In this document: in pieces, positions 1-8,387 of the stretch
How the letters are laid out: every line of letters begins with the position of its first letter
Position numbering within the stretch: position 1 is the first letter of the stretch
Origin: CALJFL01 sp964590005
Lineage (GTDB): Bacteria; Pseudomonadota; Gammaproteobacteria; Pseudomonadales; Halieaceae
Assembly: GCA_964590005.1 (NCBI GenBank)
Contig: CAZPVJ010000040.1
Span: forward strand, 1-64,000
Reading direction: 5' to 3'
DNA length: 64,000 nt
Position numbers and translations under genes: made by a program
Notes under the pieces: generated by a model
Told to the model about the DNA's origin: nothing
What the model saw: the letters and a program-made list of their open reading frames with translations, nothing else
Database searches by the model: none

Positions 1-21
1 TGGCCGGGCTTATCACTGTAA

Positions 22-97
22 TGGCGTCCCCTAGGGGGTTCGAACCCCTGTTACCGCCGTGAAAGGGCGGGGTCCTGGACCACTAGACGAAGGGGAC
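22..97 (-). tRNA. tRNA-Glu (UUC anticodon)
   Basis: Read on the minus strand this 76-nt sequence folds as a tRNA. The acceptor stem is GTCCCC/GGGGAC, the T arm contains GGTTCGAACCC, and the anticodon loop CTTTCAC has the anticodon TTC. The 3' CCA is encoded. The sequence closely resembles the standard gammaproteobacterial tRNA-Glu. A consensus-like promoter lies just upstream (134-161). No second tRNA is visible before the window edge. Confidence 0.96.
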
Positions 98-133
98 GCG
101 TCGCTTTATCGGTACTACCCTGAAAGCCGCGCC

Positions 134-161
134 ATTGTACCCGCTCGTCGTAATGATTCAA
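134..161 (-). promoter_or_regulatory. Putative sigma-70 promoter of tRNA-Glu
   Basis: On the minus strand a -35 TTGAAT (156-161) and a -10 TACAAT (134-139) are 16 bp apart. They are followed by a G/C-rich stretch (GGCGCGG) around the expected start site. GC-rich discriminators are typical of stringently controlled stable-RNA promoters. The predicted leader before the mature tRNA is about 30 nt. The element lies in the loop of a 10-bp inverted repeat (124-133 / 170-179). Confidence 0.55.
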
Positions 162-203
162 AGCGCCAGGGCGCGGCTTCAGCCGTCGATATCGTCAACC
201 AAG

Positions 204-1460
204 CTAGTACTTGAATACCGTATCGATCATGATCCTGTCGTAATCCAGGGCGCCGCCCTCGTCGGCAAGATTTTTCTCTCCCGCCTCGTTATTTACGAAC
301 CAGGTGAAACCGACAGTCCACGCCTTGCTCAGGGCGTACGCACCGCCGAGGCGATGCCCTTTGCCGTCAGTACCGCCACCCGCAAAGTCTGAATCAGTCA
401 GCAAGCCCAGTGCTGCGTCCGCCTCGAGATCCTGGTACTGGTAGGCAAACTGCCAACTACCCTTGGACTTGGCTTTACCAATCTTCGCGCCCACTATGTA
501 ACCGGTATCATAATCATCCGCGTCCTGGTTCTGGACGTAGTGAGCAAACAGGTTGAAGGGCATGTCGAAAAGGCTGAGACCAAGATCGGCGGCGACTTCT
601 ACCATTTCATAATTGAACTCGTAGAGCCCATCAACGGAGCTGTTGCCGAAAAAATCGTCATCAAAGTACGGTTTGTTACCCTTCGTCGGGAAGTCATAGT
701 AGCCCAACGAGGCGGTCAAACTGACTGTTTCACCCAGTGCAAGCTTGGTGCCTCCCTGTAGCCCCCAGGCAAACTCGTCGTTGTCTTCGCGGGAGTCACT
801 CTCCAGCCAGTTCCCGAGGAAAGTCGCAAACAGGTGGTCACCACTCCAGCCGGCGCTAATCCCTTCCGGTCGCCAGTCGCCATCCCACAGCAGGGCACTC
901 TTCTGGGGTTTGAACAGGGGGTTGGAATACTTACCGGCTGTCAGGAAGGTCTCGCCAGTAGGTTTCCAGGTAAAGTACGCAAGATCCAGGCGCAGGTCCT
1001 TGGTTTCATTACCGGCACCGAGAGTCTGGTTCGAAGAAACGGGGTCAGTGCCACCAGAGGCCACTCCCAAGCCAACCTGCGTGTTGGCTGGCAGCTTGGC
1101 TTGCAGGCTGGCCCTGGCACGGATGCGATTGCGCTCTCGGGTATCCCTACCCTCCACGTCAATATTTTCGTAACGATAGCGGAAATCGCCTTTCCATTTG
1201 ATGCGCTCTGCCCAACTCATGGATTCAGAGGACTTCTTCGCCTGCTGAATTTCGGTCTGGGCAATTTCCAATTCACTGACGGTCGTCTCGCTGAGCTCCC
1301 GCAGCTGCAGGTTTTCCTGTTCCAGCGCATTCAGGCGACCGGCCAGGGCGGCAAACTCAGCCTTTAGCGCCGCGAACTCAGCATCGCTGACGGCCGCCTG
1401 GGCGACATTTGCTGTTGAGGCAACCGTACCAGCGATCGCCAGGGCCAATATTGTCTTCAT
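204..1460 (-). CDS. Outer-membrane porin (putative porin family), probable Pho regulon member
   Basis: This 418-residue protein has a signal peptide (cleavage near residue 22, after AQA) and a short coiled-coil segment (about 25-75). The rest is a beta-barrel-like domain with alternating aromatic strands, ending in Tyr as outer-membrane barrels do. Segments such as the GDFRYRYE, LGAGNETKDL and LLWDGDWRPEG neighbourhoods match the bacterial putative porin family (Porin_5-like). The start ATG has GGAG 7 nt upstream. The gene lies downstream of phoU in the same direction but has its own Pho-box-like array at 1498-1537. That suggests induction under phosphate starvation and a role in phosphate or phospho-compound entry, analogous to OprP but of a different family. 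Substrate selectivity cannot be read from the sequence. Confidence 0.85.
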   Translation of the reverse strand: MKTILALAIAGTVASTANVAQAAVSDAEFAALKAEFAALAGRLNALEQENLQLRELSETTVSELEIAQTEIQQAKKSSESMSWAERIKWKGDFRYRYENIDVEGRDTRERNRIRARASLQAKLPANTQVGLGVASGGTDPVSSNQTLGAGNETKDLRLDLAYFTWKPTGETFLTAGKYSNPLFKPQKSALLWDGDWRPEGISAGWSGDHLFATFLGNWLESDSREDNDEFAWGLQGGTKLALGETVSLTASLGYYDFPTKGNKPYFDDDFFGNSSVDGLYEFNYEMVEVAADLGLSLFDMPFNLFAHYVQNQDADDYDTGYIVGAKIGKAKSKGSWQFAYQYQDLEADAALGLLTDSDFAGGGTDGKGHRLGGAYALSKAWTVGFTWFVNNEAGEKNLADEGGALDYDRIMIDTVFKY

Positions 1461-1497
1461 ATTCCCACTCCATCATGGCTCCGTCACACGGTCATGT

Positions 1498-1537
1498 GTG
1501 ACAGTTCGATGACGATATTATTGTGGGAATATGACAA
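1498..1537 (-). promoter_or_regulatory. Pho-box-like repeat array upstream of the porin
   Basis: On the minus strand 7-bp units recur every 11 bp: TTGTCAT, CCACAAT (degenerate), TCGTCAT and CTGTCAC, each separated by 4 bp. The PhoB consensus is CTGTCAT-N4-CTGTCAT. Three of the four units fit well, and the pair nearest the gene (TCGTCAT/CTGTCAC) is the best. The array ends 37 bp before the porin ATG, a suitable position for PhoB-assisted activation. A perfect 7-bp inverted repeat (GTCACAC/GTGTGAC, 1483-1502) overlaps its promoter-proximal edge. Confidence 0.65.
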
Positions 1538-1640
1538 AAATATTACGAACCGCCATTCTCGGGGCAAAATAACGACTTTGACGGATTATTGGAGCGGAAA
1601 CAGGTGGCCTGCCTGAGCCCGATGCCCGAAACAGGGGGCG

Positions 1641-2363
1641 CTACGACTCCTGCTCTACCTGAGCGAGCAATTGCTCTGGCTCTACGTGCCGCACGTCCAG
1701 GCCGCGCACCAGATAGATAACCTGCTCGGCAACGTTACTGGCATGATCGCCCACGCGCTCCAGGCTCCTTAATGCCCACATCTCATTGAGTACAGGGCTT
1801 ATCGTGCGAGGGTCTTCCATCATGAACGTGACGAGACTGCGCATGGCGGTGCCGTACAAGGCATCTACCTTGTTATCCGACATAACGACGTCAACAGCCG
1901 TCTCGACATCCAACCGTGCAAACGCATCCAGCGCCTTGCGCAGCATACCCGACGTATTCTCCCCAATGGTGCGAATCTCCGTGTAATTGCTGGGGGACTC
2001 CCCCGCCTCGCTGAGTTTGATTGCCTGTCGGGCGATCTTTGCCGCCTCGTCGCCAATACGTTCCAGGTCGGTGGTCAACTTGGCGACGGCAATCACCAGT
2101 CGCAGGTCACTTGCCGCGGGCTGTCGTCGCGCGAGTATCCGGGCGCACTCGTCATCGATACTGACTTCCATATCGTTGACTTCCTGGTCGCCGGAGATAA
2201 TGAGCTCAGCTTCACCGCTATCGCGATTCAATAAAGCATCGACGGCCCGGATGATTTGCTGTTCCACCTTACCGCCCATCTCAAGCAGGTTGTTTTTTAC
2301 CGCCTCCAGTTCAGCGTCGAACTGGGCAGATATATGCTGTGTCGAATTGGTCTGGTCCGTCAT
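1641..2363 (-). CDS. phoU: Phosphate transport system regulator PhoU
   Basis: The protein has 240 residues, the usual length for PhoU. It consists of two three-helix PhoU repeats. Each carries the metal-binding type of motif, with LERIGDEAAKIA in the first half and LERVGDHASNVAE in the second. PhoU restrains PhoR signalling and Pst uptake when phosphate is plentiful. The start ATG is preceded by AAGAGGG. The gene lies 12 bp after pstB as the last gene of the pst operon, the standard arrangement. Confidence 0.97.
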   Translation of the reverse strand: MTDQTNSTQHISAQFDAELEAVKNNLLEMGGKVEQQIIRAVDALLNRDSGEAELIISGDQEVNDMEVSIDDECARILARRQPAASDLRLVIAVAKLTTDLERIGDEAAKIARQAIKLSEAGESPSNYTEIRTIGENTSGMLRKALDAFARLDVETAVDVVMSDNKVDALYGTAMRSLVTFMMEDPRTISPVLNEMWALRSLERVGDHASNVAEQVIYLVRGLDVRHVEPEQLLAQVEQES

Positions 2364-2375
2364 GGGATATCCCTC

Positions 2376-3200
2376 TTAACCGTAGCGGCCGGTAATATAG
2401 TCTTCGGTCTGCTTTTCTGTTGGGTTGGTGAACAGCGTATCAGTGCGATCAAATTCAATAAGTTTGCCCATATACATGAAGGCGGTCATGTCAGACACCC
2501 TGGCGGCCTGCTGCATATTGTGGGTCACGATGACAATCGTGTACCGGCTTTTGAGCTCGTAGATCAATTCCTCGATCTTGAGGGTCGAAATCGGGTCGAG
2601 TGCAGAGGCCGGCTCGTCCAGAAGTAGCACTTCCGGCTCTACTGCGACCGTGCGAGCGATTACCAGGCGTTGCTGCTGACCACCGGACAGCCCCAGCGCG
2701 CTTTCATTCAAGCGATCCTTCACTTCATCCCACAGTGCGGCCGAGCGCAGCGATTTTTCAACCACTTCATCCAGGACGCGCTTCTTGTTTACCCCTTGAA
2801 TCCGTAGTCCATAGGCCACGTTTTCGTAAATTGATTTGGGAAACGGATTCGGTTTCTGGAACACCATGCCGATCCTTCGGCGCAGACTTGCCACATCCAC
2901 CGTACTGGCATAGATGTCGTCGCCCTCCAGGAGCAACTGGCCACGAACATGACAACCGTCGACGAGGTCATTCATTCGATTAAAACAGCGCAACAGGCTT
3001 GATTTGCCGCAACCACTGGGCCCGATAAAGGATGTTACCCGCTTCTTCGGTATATCAAGATTGATATCGTATAGTGCCTGGACATCCTGATTGTAAAACA
3101 AATTCAGGTTCTGGACCTGGAGACTTATACCCGCCGACACTGTTGCCTCATCTTCTGGCGCGCGCTTCAGGGCCTGTATGTCAATCGCATGGGTCTGCAT
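2376..3200 (-). CDS. pstB: Phosphate ABC transporter ATP-binding protein PstB
   Basis: This 274-residue ABC ATPase has Walker A GPSGCGKS (60-67), the signature LSGGQQQR and a Walker B LLLDEPASALDP. PstB-typical sequence such as the RCFNRMNDL segment follows Walker A. It powers high-affinity phosphate import together with PstS, PstC and PstA. The first 25 or so residues are a family-variable extension. The gene lies 32 bp after pstA and 12 bp before phoU. Confidence 0.98.
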   Translation of the reverse strand: MQTHAIDIQALKRAPEDEATVSAGISLQVQNLNLFYNQDVQALYDINLDIPKKRVTSFIGPSGCGKSSLLRCFNRMNDLVDGCHVRGQLLLEGDDIYASTVDVASLRRRIGMVFQKPNPFPKSIYENVAYGLRIQGVNKKRVLDEVVEKSLRSAALWDEVKDRLNESALGLSGGQQQRLVIARTVAVEPEVLLLDEPASALDPISTLKIEELIYELKSRYTIVIVTHNMQQAARVSDMTAFMYMGKLIEFDRTDTLFTNPTEKQTEDYITGRYG

Positions 3201-3232
3201 GTCGTATCTCTCTACCTAATCTCGCAATAACA

Positions 3233-4942
3233 TTAGCTTTCCAGGGACTTGTAACGTTCCCGAAGCCTGTTCCTCAAGCTCACCGCCGCAAAGTTTAGCA
3301 GCGCGATGATGATGACCAACAAAAGCGCGGTGGCATATACCAGTGGCCTCGCCGCTTCCACGTTGGGGCTCTGGAACCCAACGTCATAAATATGGAAACC
3401 CAGGTGCATGAACTTCTGGTCCAGGTGCAAATAGGGATAATTACTATCAAGGGGCAGTGTCGGCGCCAGTTTCACAACGCCCACGAGCATCAGTGGGGCG
3501 ACCTCACCGGCAGCCCTTGCCACCGCGAGAATCAGTCCTGTCATCATCGCAGGGCTAGCCATGGGCAATACTACACGCCACAAGGTCTCGGCCCTCGTGG
3601 CGCCCAGAGCCAGACTCCCCTCTCTTACCATTTTGGGAATTCTCGCCAGCCCCTCTTCCGTCGCCACAATCACCACCGGCAGCGTCAACAAGGCCAGCGT
3701 CAGGGAAGCCCACATCAGGCCCGGGGTTCCAAAGGTGGGACTGGGCAGCGCCTCAGGAAAAAACAGCTGATCGATTTCCCCACCCACGAAGTAAACGAAA
3801 AAACCCAGGCCAAATACACCGTAAACAATGGACGGTACGCCAGCCAGATTATTCACCGCGATACGAATAGTACGCGTGACCAATCCCTGCTTGGCATACT
3901 CACGCAGATATACCGCAGCAACCACGCCAAATGGCGTGACCATAATGGACATCAAAATCACCATCATGACCGTGCCAAATATGGCCGGGAACACACCACC
4001 CTCCGTATTGGCTTCACGAGGTTCTGCGGAGAGGAACTCCCACAACTTCTGGAAGTACAGGGAAAGCTTGCCAAACAGACCCATGGCATTGGGCTGAAAC
4101 GCGCGAACGACTTTCGAAATGGGGAGCTCCACCAGCCTGCCATCCACCAACTCCGCCGTTAAATTGTGCTTACCGATACTGTCATACAGGGTATAGAGCT
4201 TCTGCTGCAGCACGCTGTACTGAGCATCCAGCTCTGCTCGTTCAGCAGCCAGTTCAGCCTGTGCTGAGGCATCAAGGTCACCATCCAACTCCAGGCTGCG
4301 CTCCATTAATCGCAAACGCTCGAGGCCGTAATTGATCTCTCCTATCTCCACGCGTTCGATTGCGTGAATCTCCTCCCGTACTGCCAGTGTTTCCGCAATC
4401 AACTCGGACAGAGCCAGCCAACGCTCTTCCCCCGTAGAGTCTTCACCAGCGACTAGCTGGCCATCGCGGCTGACACTCCTGAGAAATCCGTAGAAATTAC
4501 CCCACTCCAGTCGCTCGATGACCATCACATCTTCAGGGTACAGGTGGCCTTCAACCTGTTCGTCGATGAGCCAGGCGAAATCGCTCCCAAGAAAGTCCCT
4601 GTTACCCTGCTTGAGCAGGGTCCTGCCGAAAAAGGGGCCGGGGCCCTGCAGTTCGATACCCGCATCGCGTAGTTGCACACCGCTAACCTCAACACGCTCC
4701 ACGACTTCACCGATAACCGGACGCGTCTGGTCCTGGTAGCTGACCATGGCCTGCAAGACATCCTTGGGCCAGAAGTGACTGAAGCCTCGAACAGCGAGCA
4801 GCATCAGTAAGCCCAGCACCGCGATAACGCTCAGACTGACCGCAGCGGCGTTCAGCCAGATCATTGGCTCACCGCTACGAAACCAGTCGATCGGGCCCGG
4901 GTTTGACTTGCTGTGGATAGCCTTATCGTTGGAGTTCGACAT
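3233..4942 (-). CDS. pstA: Phosphate ABC transporter permease PstA, long form
   Basis: At 569 residues this is much longer than E. coli PstA (about 296). A first membrane helix (about 28-52) is followed by a hydrophilic, partly coiled-coil region (about 55-320) that should face the periplasm; this matches the DUF3333-type extension of long PstA proteins. The canonical MetI-like permease domain fills the C-terminal 240 residues, including the EAA-loop segment EGSLALGATRAETLWRVVLP. The start ATG overlaps the pstC stop codon by one base (TAATG), implying translational coupling. Long PstA/PstC pairs are known from Pseudomonas and relatives. Confidence 0.95.
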   Translation of the reverse strand: MSNSNDKAIHSKSNPGPIDWFRSGEPMIWLNAAAVSLSVIAVLGLLMLLAVRGFSHFWPKDVLQAMVSYQDQTRPVIGEVVERVEVSGVQLRDAGIELQGPGPFFGRTLLKQGNRDFLGSDFAWLIDEQVEGHLYPEDVMVIERLEWGNFYGFLRSVSRDGQLVAGEDSTGEERWLALSELIAETLAVREEIHAIERVEIGEINYGLERLRLMERSLELDGDLDASAQAELAAERAELDAQYSVLQQKLYTLYDSIGKHNLTAELVDGRLVELPISKVVRAFQPNAMGLFGKLSLYFQKLWEFLSAEPREANTEGGVFPAIFGTVMMVILMSIMVTPFGVVAAVYLREYAKQGLVTRTIRIAVNNLAGVPSIVYGVFGLGFFVYFVGGEIDQLFFPEALPSPTFGTPGLMWASLTLALLTLPVVIVATEEGLARIPKMVREGSLALGATRAETLWRVVLPMASPAMMTGLILAVARAAGEVAPLMLVGVVKLAPTLPLDSNYPYLHLDQKFMHLGFHIYDVGFQSPNVEAARPLVYATALLLVIIIALLNFAAVSLRNRLRERYKSLES

Positions 4943-7185
4943 TATAGGGAGCCATATTTGATACGTAGGCGCTGACGAACAATTTCAGCGATGGTGTTAA
5001 CCACAAAAGTAAACAGGAACAAGACGAAAGCCGCCAGGAATAGAACACGGTAGTGACTACTGTCGACCTCTGCCTCAGGTATTTCGACCGCTATATTGGC
5101 GGACAGTGTCCGCATGCCCTCGAAAATATTGGCGTCCATGATCGGCGTGTTACCCGTAGCCATGAGTACGATCATGGTTTCACCAACAGCCCGTCCAAGG
5201 CCGATCATCATGCCAGAAAATATACCGGGGCTGGCGGTGGGCAGCACAACGCCCACCAGGGTCTGCCACGGCGTAGCACCCAACGCCAGACTGCCGTAAC
5301 TGAGATTGCGTGGCACTGAGAAAATAGCGTCCTCCGCAATAGAGAAAATGGTCGGTATTACCGCCATGCCCATCGCAATACCAACAACGAGCGAATTGCG
5401 CTGATCAAACGAAATGCCCAGCTCAGTCGTGATCCAGCGTCGCATATCGCCACCAAACAGCAATAACTCGAGGTGATCATTCAGGGAAAAGCAGAGCACG
5501 AACAGTAGGATGGCAACGGGGACAAGAACTGCCGCGTGCCACCCGTCGGGCACCAGCGACCGGAGTCGAAGCGGAAACTGTGACCACACAAACGCAAACA
5601 GCAGAATGCCGAGCGGAAAGACAAGCATCACGGTCACCACCCCGGTGAGGTTATCCTCTACGAAGGGTGCCAGCCACAGGCCGGCCAGGAAGCCGAGAAT
5701 CACCGTCGGCAGCGCTTCCATCAGCTCGATCATTGGCTTGACCTTTCGACGTAGCGCCGGCGCCATAAAGTAAGCCGTGTAAATCGCACCGCAGATGGCC
5801 ATGGGAGCGGCAATCAGCATGGTATAGAACGCCGCTTTCAGCGTCCCGAAGGCAAGGGGTGAGAAACTGTACTTGGGCTCGAAGTCGTTATTGGATGCCG
5901 ATGACTGCCAGATATAGTCGGGCTCTTCGTAGCTCTCATACCATACCTTGCCCCACAGGGCGGTCCAGGATACGTCGGGGTGCTTGTTATCGACATGCCA
6001 GCGCCGCAAAGTGCCATCGTTACCAATATGCACCAGGGAATTGCCCCTGGGCCCAATCGCTGCCAGTCCCGTCTGTCCGGGAGGAAGCTGCACCTCACTG
6101 AACAAGCGCCGATGGGCGGTGGTATGGTATATCTGCACCTCCCCGCGGTCACCTATGGCCAGGAATCCCTTTCGGCGATGCTCCGGGAGCAACTGGGTTA
6201 TTACCACATTGTCGGTATCGAACTGCCTGATGCGCTGGAGCCGGTAACCATTTGGCGTACGTACCATGAAGTGCTGGACCAACTCACCCTCGTCAGACGC
6301 CGCTAGCAGGGACAACCCACCCAGAAGCATATCGGCGGCGGTAACCCGGCCACCCTGTGCAAACAACGATCCGCTGTCCGCCATTTCCAGCTCACCTGCG
6401 CCCGTGGTTTGCGACAGGTCAAATACCTGGTAATTGCCCTCCGCACCCACCAGGTAAAGCCAACGCTGGACGGTGCCGATAAATATCCCGACAGGGTCAA
6501 TAGCCACCGACGGCAGACGCAGGCGTTCTTCCTGGAGAGTGATTTCTCCCGACAGAAAGTCCTCTTCTTTGCTGAACCTGACGCCCTGGATTCCACCGTC
6601 TCGCTGCCGTGCAAAGGCAACCAGTGCTTCCTCGCCATCACGCACAACCAGCGAAAGCGGCGCTTCGGAGCCTATATCGAGGTCCTGGTCTTCATACAGC
6701 CACTCAATACGGGGCGTAATAACGCGTTTCCCGTCGGGATAGCTGAGACGATACTCGTGCTTCATGAGACGAAGGCTGCCATCCTCAAGAGCGATAGCCA
6801 CCAACCGGTTAGTCGAACTTTCAACCCCAATGGCGGCCACGGGCGGCCCGCCATCAGACAGATCTACAGACTCGAGCGGCGTTCCTTCTGCGATGGAAAA
6901 AAATTGACCCCTACCATCTGCCTGCAGGGATAGCCCTACCTCGCCCTGCTCTTCCATTGCCAGGTAAACCGGTACTTCACGCGTCTGCCAGGATCGGTCG
7001 TCTGCATTCTCCAGTTGCGCACTGCCAAACAGGGGGGCCACTTCATACAGGAGGTAAAAGAAAATGAGCAGGATGGCGACCAACACGCCGGATCCACCAA
7101 TGGATATCGAAAAAGTAGCTGCGATATCCTTGAACCGACGCCACTGGGGGACCCACGAGGGGATATGTTCGTTGAAGTTACTCAC
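4942..7185 (-). CDS. pstC: Phosphate ABC transporter permease PstC, long form
   Basis: This 747-residue protein begins with GTG. A membrane helix near residues 28-50 is followed by some 370 residues of mostly beta, repeat-like sequence resembling a periplasmic beta-propeller. The MetI-like permease domain then follows (about 445-745), with the EAA-type motif YGSLALGATPWQTLVGVVLP. The size fits the long PstC class of gammaproteobacteria; E. coli PstC has about 320 residues. It lies 129 bp after pstS, separated by an intrinsic terminator-like hairpin, and overlaps pstA by one base. The role of the propeller-like insert is not established. Confidence 0.95.
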   Translation of the reverse strand: MSNFNEHIPSWVPQWRRFKDIAATFSISIGGSGVLVAILLIFFYLLYEVAPLFGSAQLENADDRSWQTREVPVYLAMEEQGEVGLSLQADGRGQFFSIAEGTPLESVDLSDGGPPVAAIGVESSTNRLVAIALEDGSLRLMKHEYRLSYPDGKRVITPRIEWLYEDQDLDIGSEAPLSLVVRDGEEALVAFARQRDGGIQGVRFSKEEDFLSGEITLQEERLRLPSVAIDPVGIFIGTVQRWLYLVGAEGNYQVFDLSQTTGAGELEMADSGSLFAQGGRVTAADMLLGGLSLLAASDEGELVQHFMVRTPNGYRLQRIRQFDTDNVVITQLLPEHRRKGFLAIGDRGEVQIYHTTAHRRLFSEVQLPPGQTGLAAIGPRGNSLVHIGNDGTLRRWHVDNKHPDVSWTALWGKVWYESYEEPDYIWQSSASNNDFEPKYSFSPLAFGTLKAAFYTMLIAAPMAICGAIYTAYFMAPALRRKVKPMIELMEALPTVILGFLAGLWLAPFVEDNLTGVVTVMLVFPLGILLFAFVWSQFPLRLRSLVPDGWHAAVLVPVAILLFVLCFSLNDHLELLLFGGDMRRWITTELGISFDQRNSLVVGIAMGMAVIPTIFSIAEDAIFSVPRNLSYGSLALGATPWQTLVGVVLPTASPGIFSGMMIGLGRAVGETMIVLMATGNTPIMDANIFEGMRTLSANIAVEIPEAEVDSSHYRVLFLAAFVLFLFTFVVNTIAEIVRQRLRIKYGSL

Positions 7186-7256
7186 CTATTCACTCTACTG
7201 CCTGGTGTACTCAAAAGTACCGGGCTCGCCGATACGCTTTTCTTGCGCCCAGATAC

Positions 7257-7287
7257 ATAAAAAGAGGCTGCCCTACAGCAGCCTCTT
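7257..7287 (-). terminator. Intrinsic terminator / attenuator between pstS and pstC
   Basis: On the minus strand a 10-bp perfect stem (AAGAGGCTGC / GCAGCCTCTT, 7262-7271 with 7278-7287) closes a 6-nt loop and runs directly into a T-tract. It lies just after the pstS stop codon and before pstC. Partial read-through would give more PstS than permease. Confidence 0.88.
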
Positions 7288-7314
7288 CATGCAGACCGAT
7301 GCAGCTTGCGCTGG

Positions 7315-8289
7315 CTAAAGGCCCAACTCCCCGCTGACGCGATCCACCACGGCTGCTGGCAATGGCACATATCCGTCCTTAACCACGACTTCCTGTCCCT
7401 GGCGAGAAAACACAAGTTTGATGAACTCTCGCTCCAGTGGAGTCAGCGCCTTATTGGGGTCCTTATTCACATACATGTAGAGAAAGCGGGACAAAGGATA
7501 ATCGCCTGTTACCGCATTCTCCGGTGTGGCATCCACGGCCTCCCCGTCAGGCTTCTTGCTCAATGGTACCGACCGGACACTGGATGTTTTATAACCAATG
7601 CCTGAGTAGCCAATACCGTTGATCGAAGTCGACACGGATTGTACTACGGATGCTGACCCAGGTTGCTCGTTCACTGTGTTTTTAAAATCACCCTTGCAAA
7701 GAGCCTTGCTCTTGAAATAGCCATAGGTTCCCGATACCGAATTGCGCCCAAACAGCTGTATGTCGCGACTCGCCCAGGCACCGTCCAGACCGAGTGAACC
7801 CCAGCCGGAAATATCCTCGTCAGCACCGCACTTGCGGGTAGAAGAAAAGACGGCATCCAGTTCGGCAATACTCATTCTCTCAATGGGGTTATCCTTGTGG
7901 ACATACACGGCGAGAGCGTCTATCGCCACTGGCACCGCTGTCGGCTTGTAACCGAAGCGGGATTCGAATGCCTCCAGCTCCTTGTCCTTCATCTGTCTAC
8001 TCATGGGGCCGAAATTGGCGGTTCCCTCCGTGAGCGCGGGAGGTGCCGTTGAGGAGCCTGCCGCCTGGATCTGGATGTTGACGTTCGGATAGGCGCGTTT
8101 GAATTCTTCCGCCCACAAGGTCATCAGGTTAGCCAGGGTGTCAGATCCAATACTGGATAGATTGCCAGAGACGCCACTGGCAACCTGGTAGTCCACCAGC
8201 CCCTCGTCCACATTGGCAGAGCTGGCTGCCTGGGCGAGCGTTAGGCCAACCACCGCAGTCGCGGTTTTTACCAGATTGTTGAATTTCAT
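7315..8289 (-). CDS. pstS: Periplasmic phosphate-binding protein PstS
   Basis: The protein has 324 residues with an N-terminal signal peptide (cleavage around 22-25). Phosphate-binding-type segments are visible: IGSDTLANL near residue 47 and AAGSSTAPPAL followed by FGPMSR near residues 75-95. It captures inorganic phosphate for the PstCAB importer. A Pho-box-like site is 54 bp upstream of the ATG. A strong hairpin terminator follows the gene, so pstS is probably the most abundant product of the operon. Confidence 0.97.
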   Translation of the reverse strand: MKFNNLVKTATAVVGLTLAQAASSANVDEGLVDYQVASGVSGNLSSIGSDTLANLMTLWAEEFKRAYPNVNIQIQAAGSSTAPPALTEGTANFGPMSRQMKDKELEAFESRFGYKPTAVPVAIDALAVYVHKDNPIERMSIAELDAVFSSTRKCGADEDISGWGSLGLDGAWASRDIQLFGRNSVSGTYGYFKSKALCKGDFKNTVNEQPGSASVVQSVSTSINGIGYSGIGYKTSSVRSVPLSKKPDGEAVDATPENAVTGDYPLSRFLYMYVNKDPNKALTPLEREFIKLVFSRQGQEVVVKDGYVPLPAAVVDRVSGELGL

Positions 8290-8342
8290 GATTTCTCTTC
8301 CTGTGATTACTCGGATACCTGGGGCAACACTAAGGGAGAAAT

Positions 8343-8360
8343 GTGACAGTATTATTACAA
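8343..8360 (-). promoter_or_regulatory. Pho box upstream of pstS
   Basis: On the minus strand TTGTAAT-AATA-CTGTCAC forms two 7-bp half-sites with 4-bp spacing, matching the PhoB consensus. It lies in the phoR-pstS intergenic region, 54 bp before the pstS start. Confidence 0.75.
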
Positions 8361-8387
8361 TGAGACGTTAAACGCAGGAAAATGCAG

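Noticed and set aside
124..179. 10-bp perfect inverted repeat as a terminator of the porin gene
   Set aside because: The loop would be 36 nt and only three T residues follow on the minus strand. The repeat brackets the tRNA-Glu promoter, so a terminator role is doubtful.
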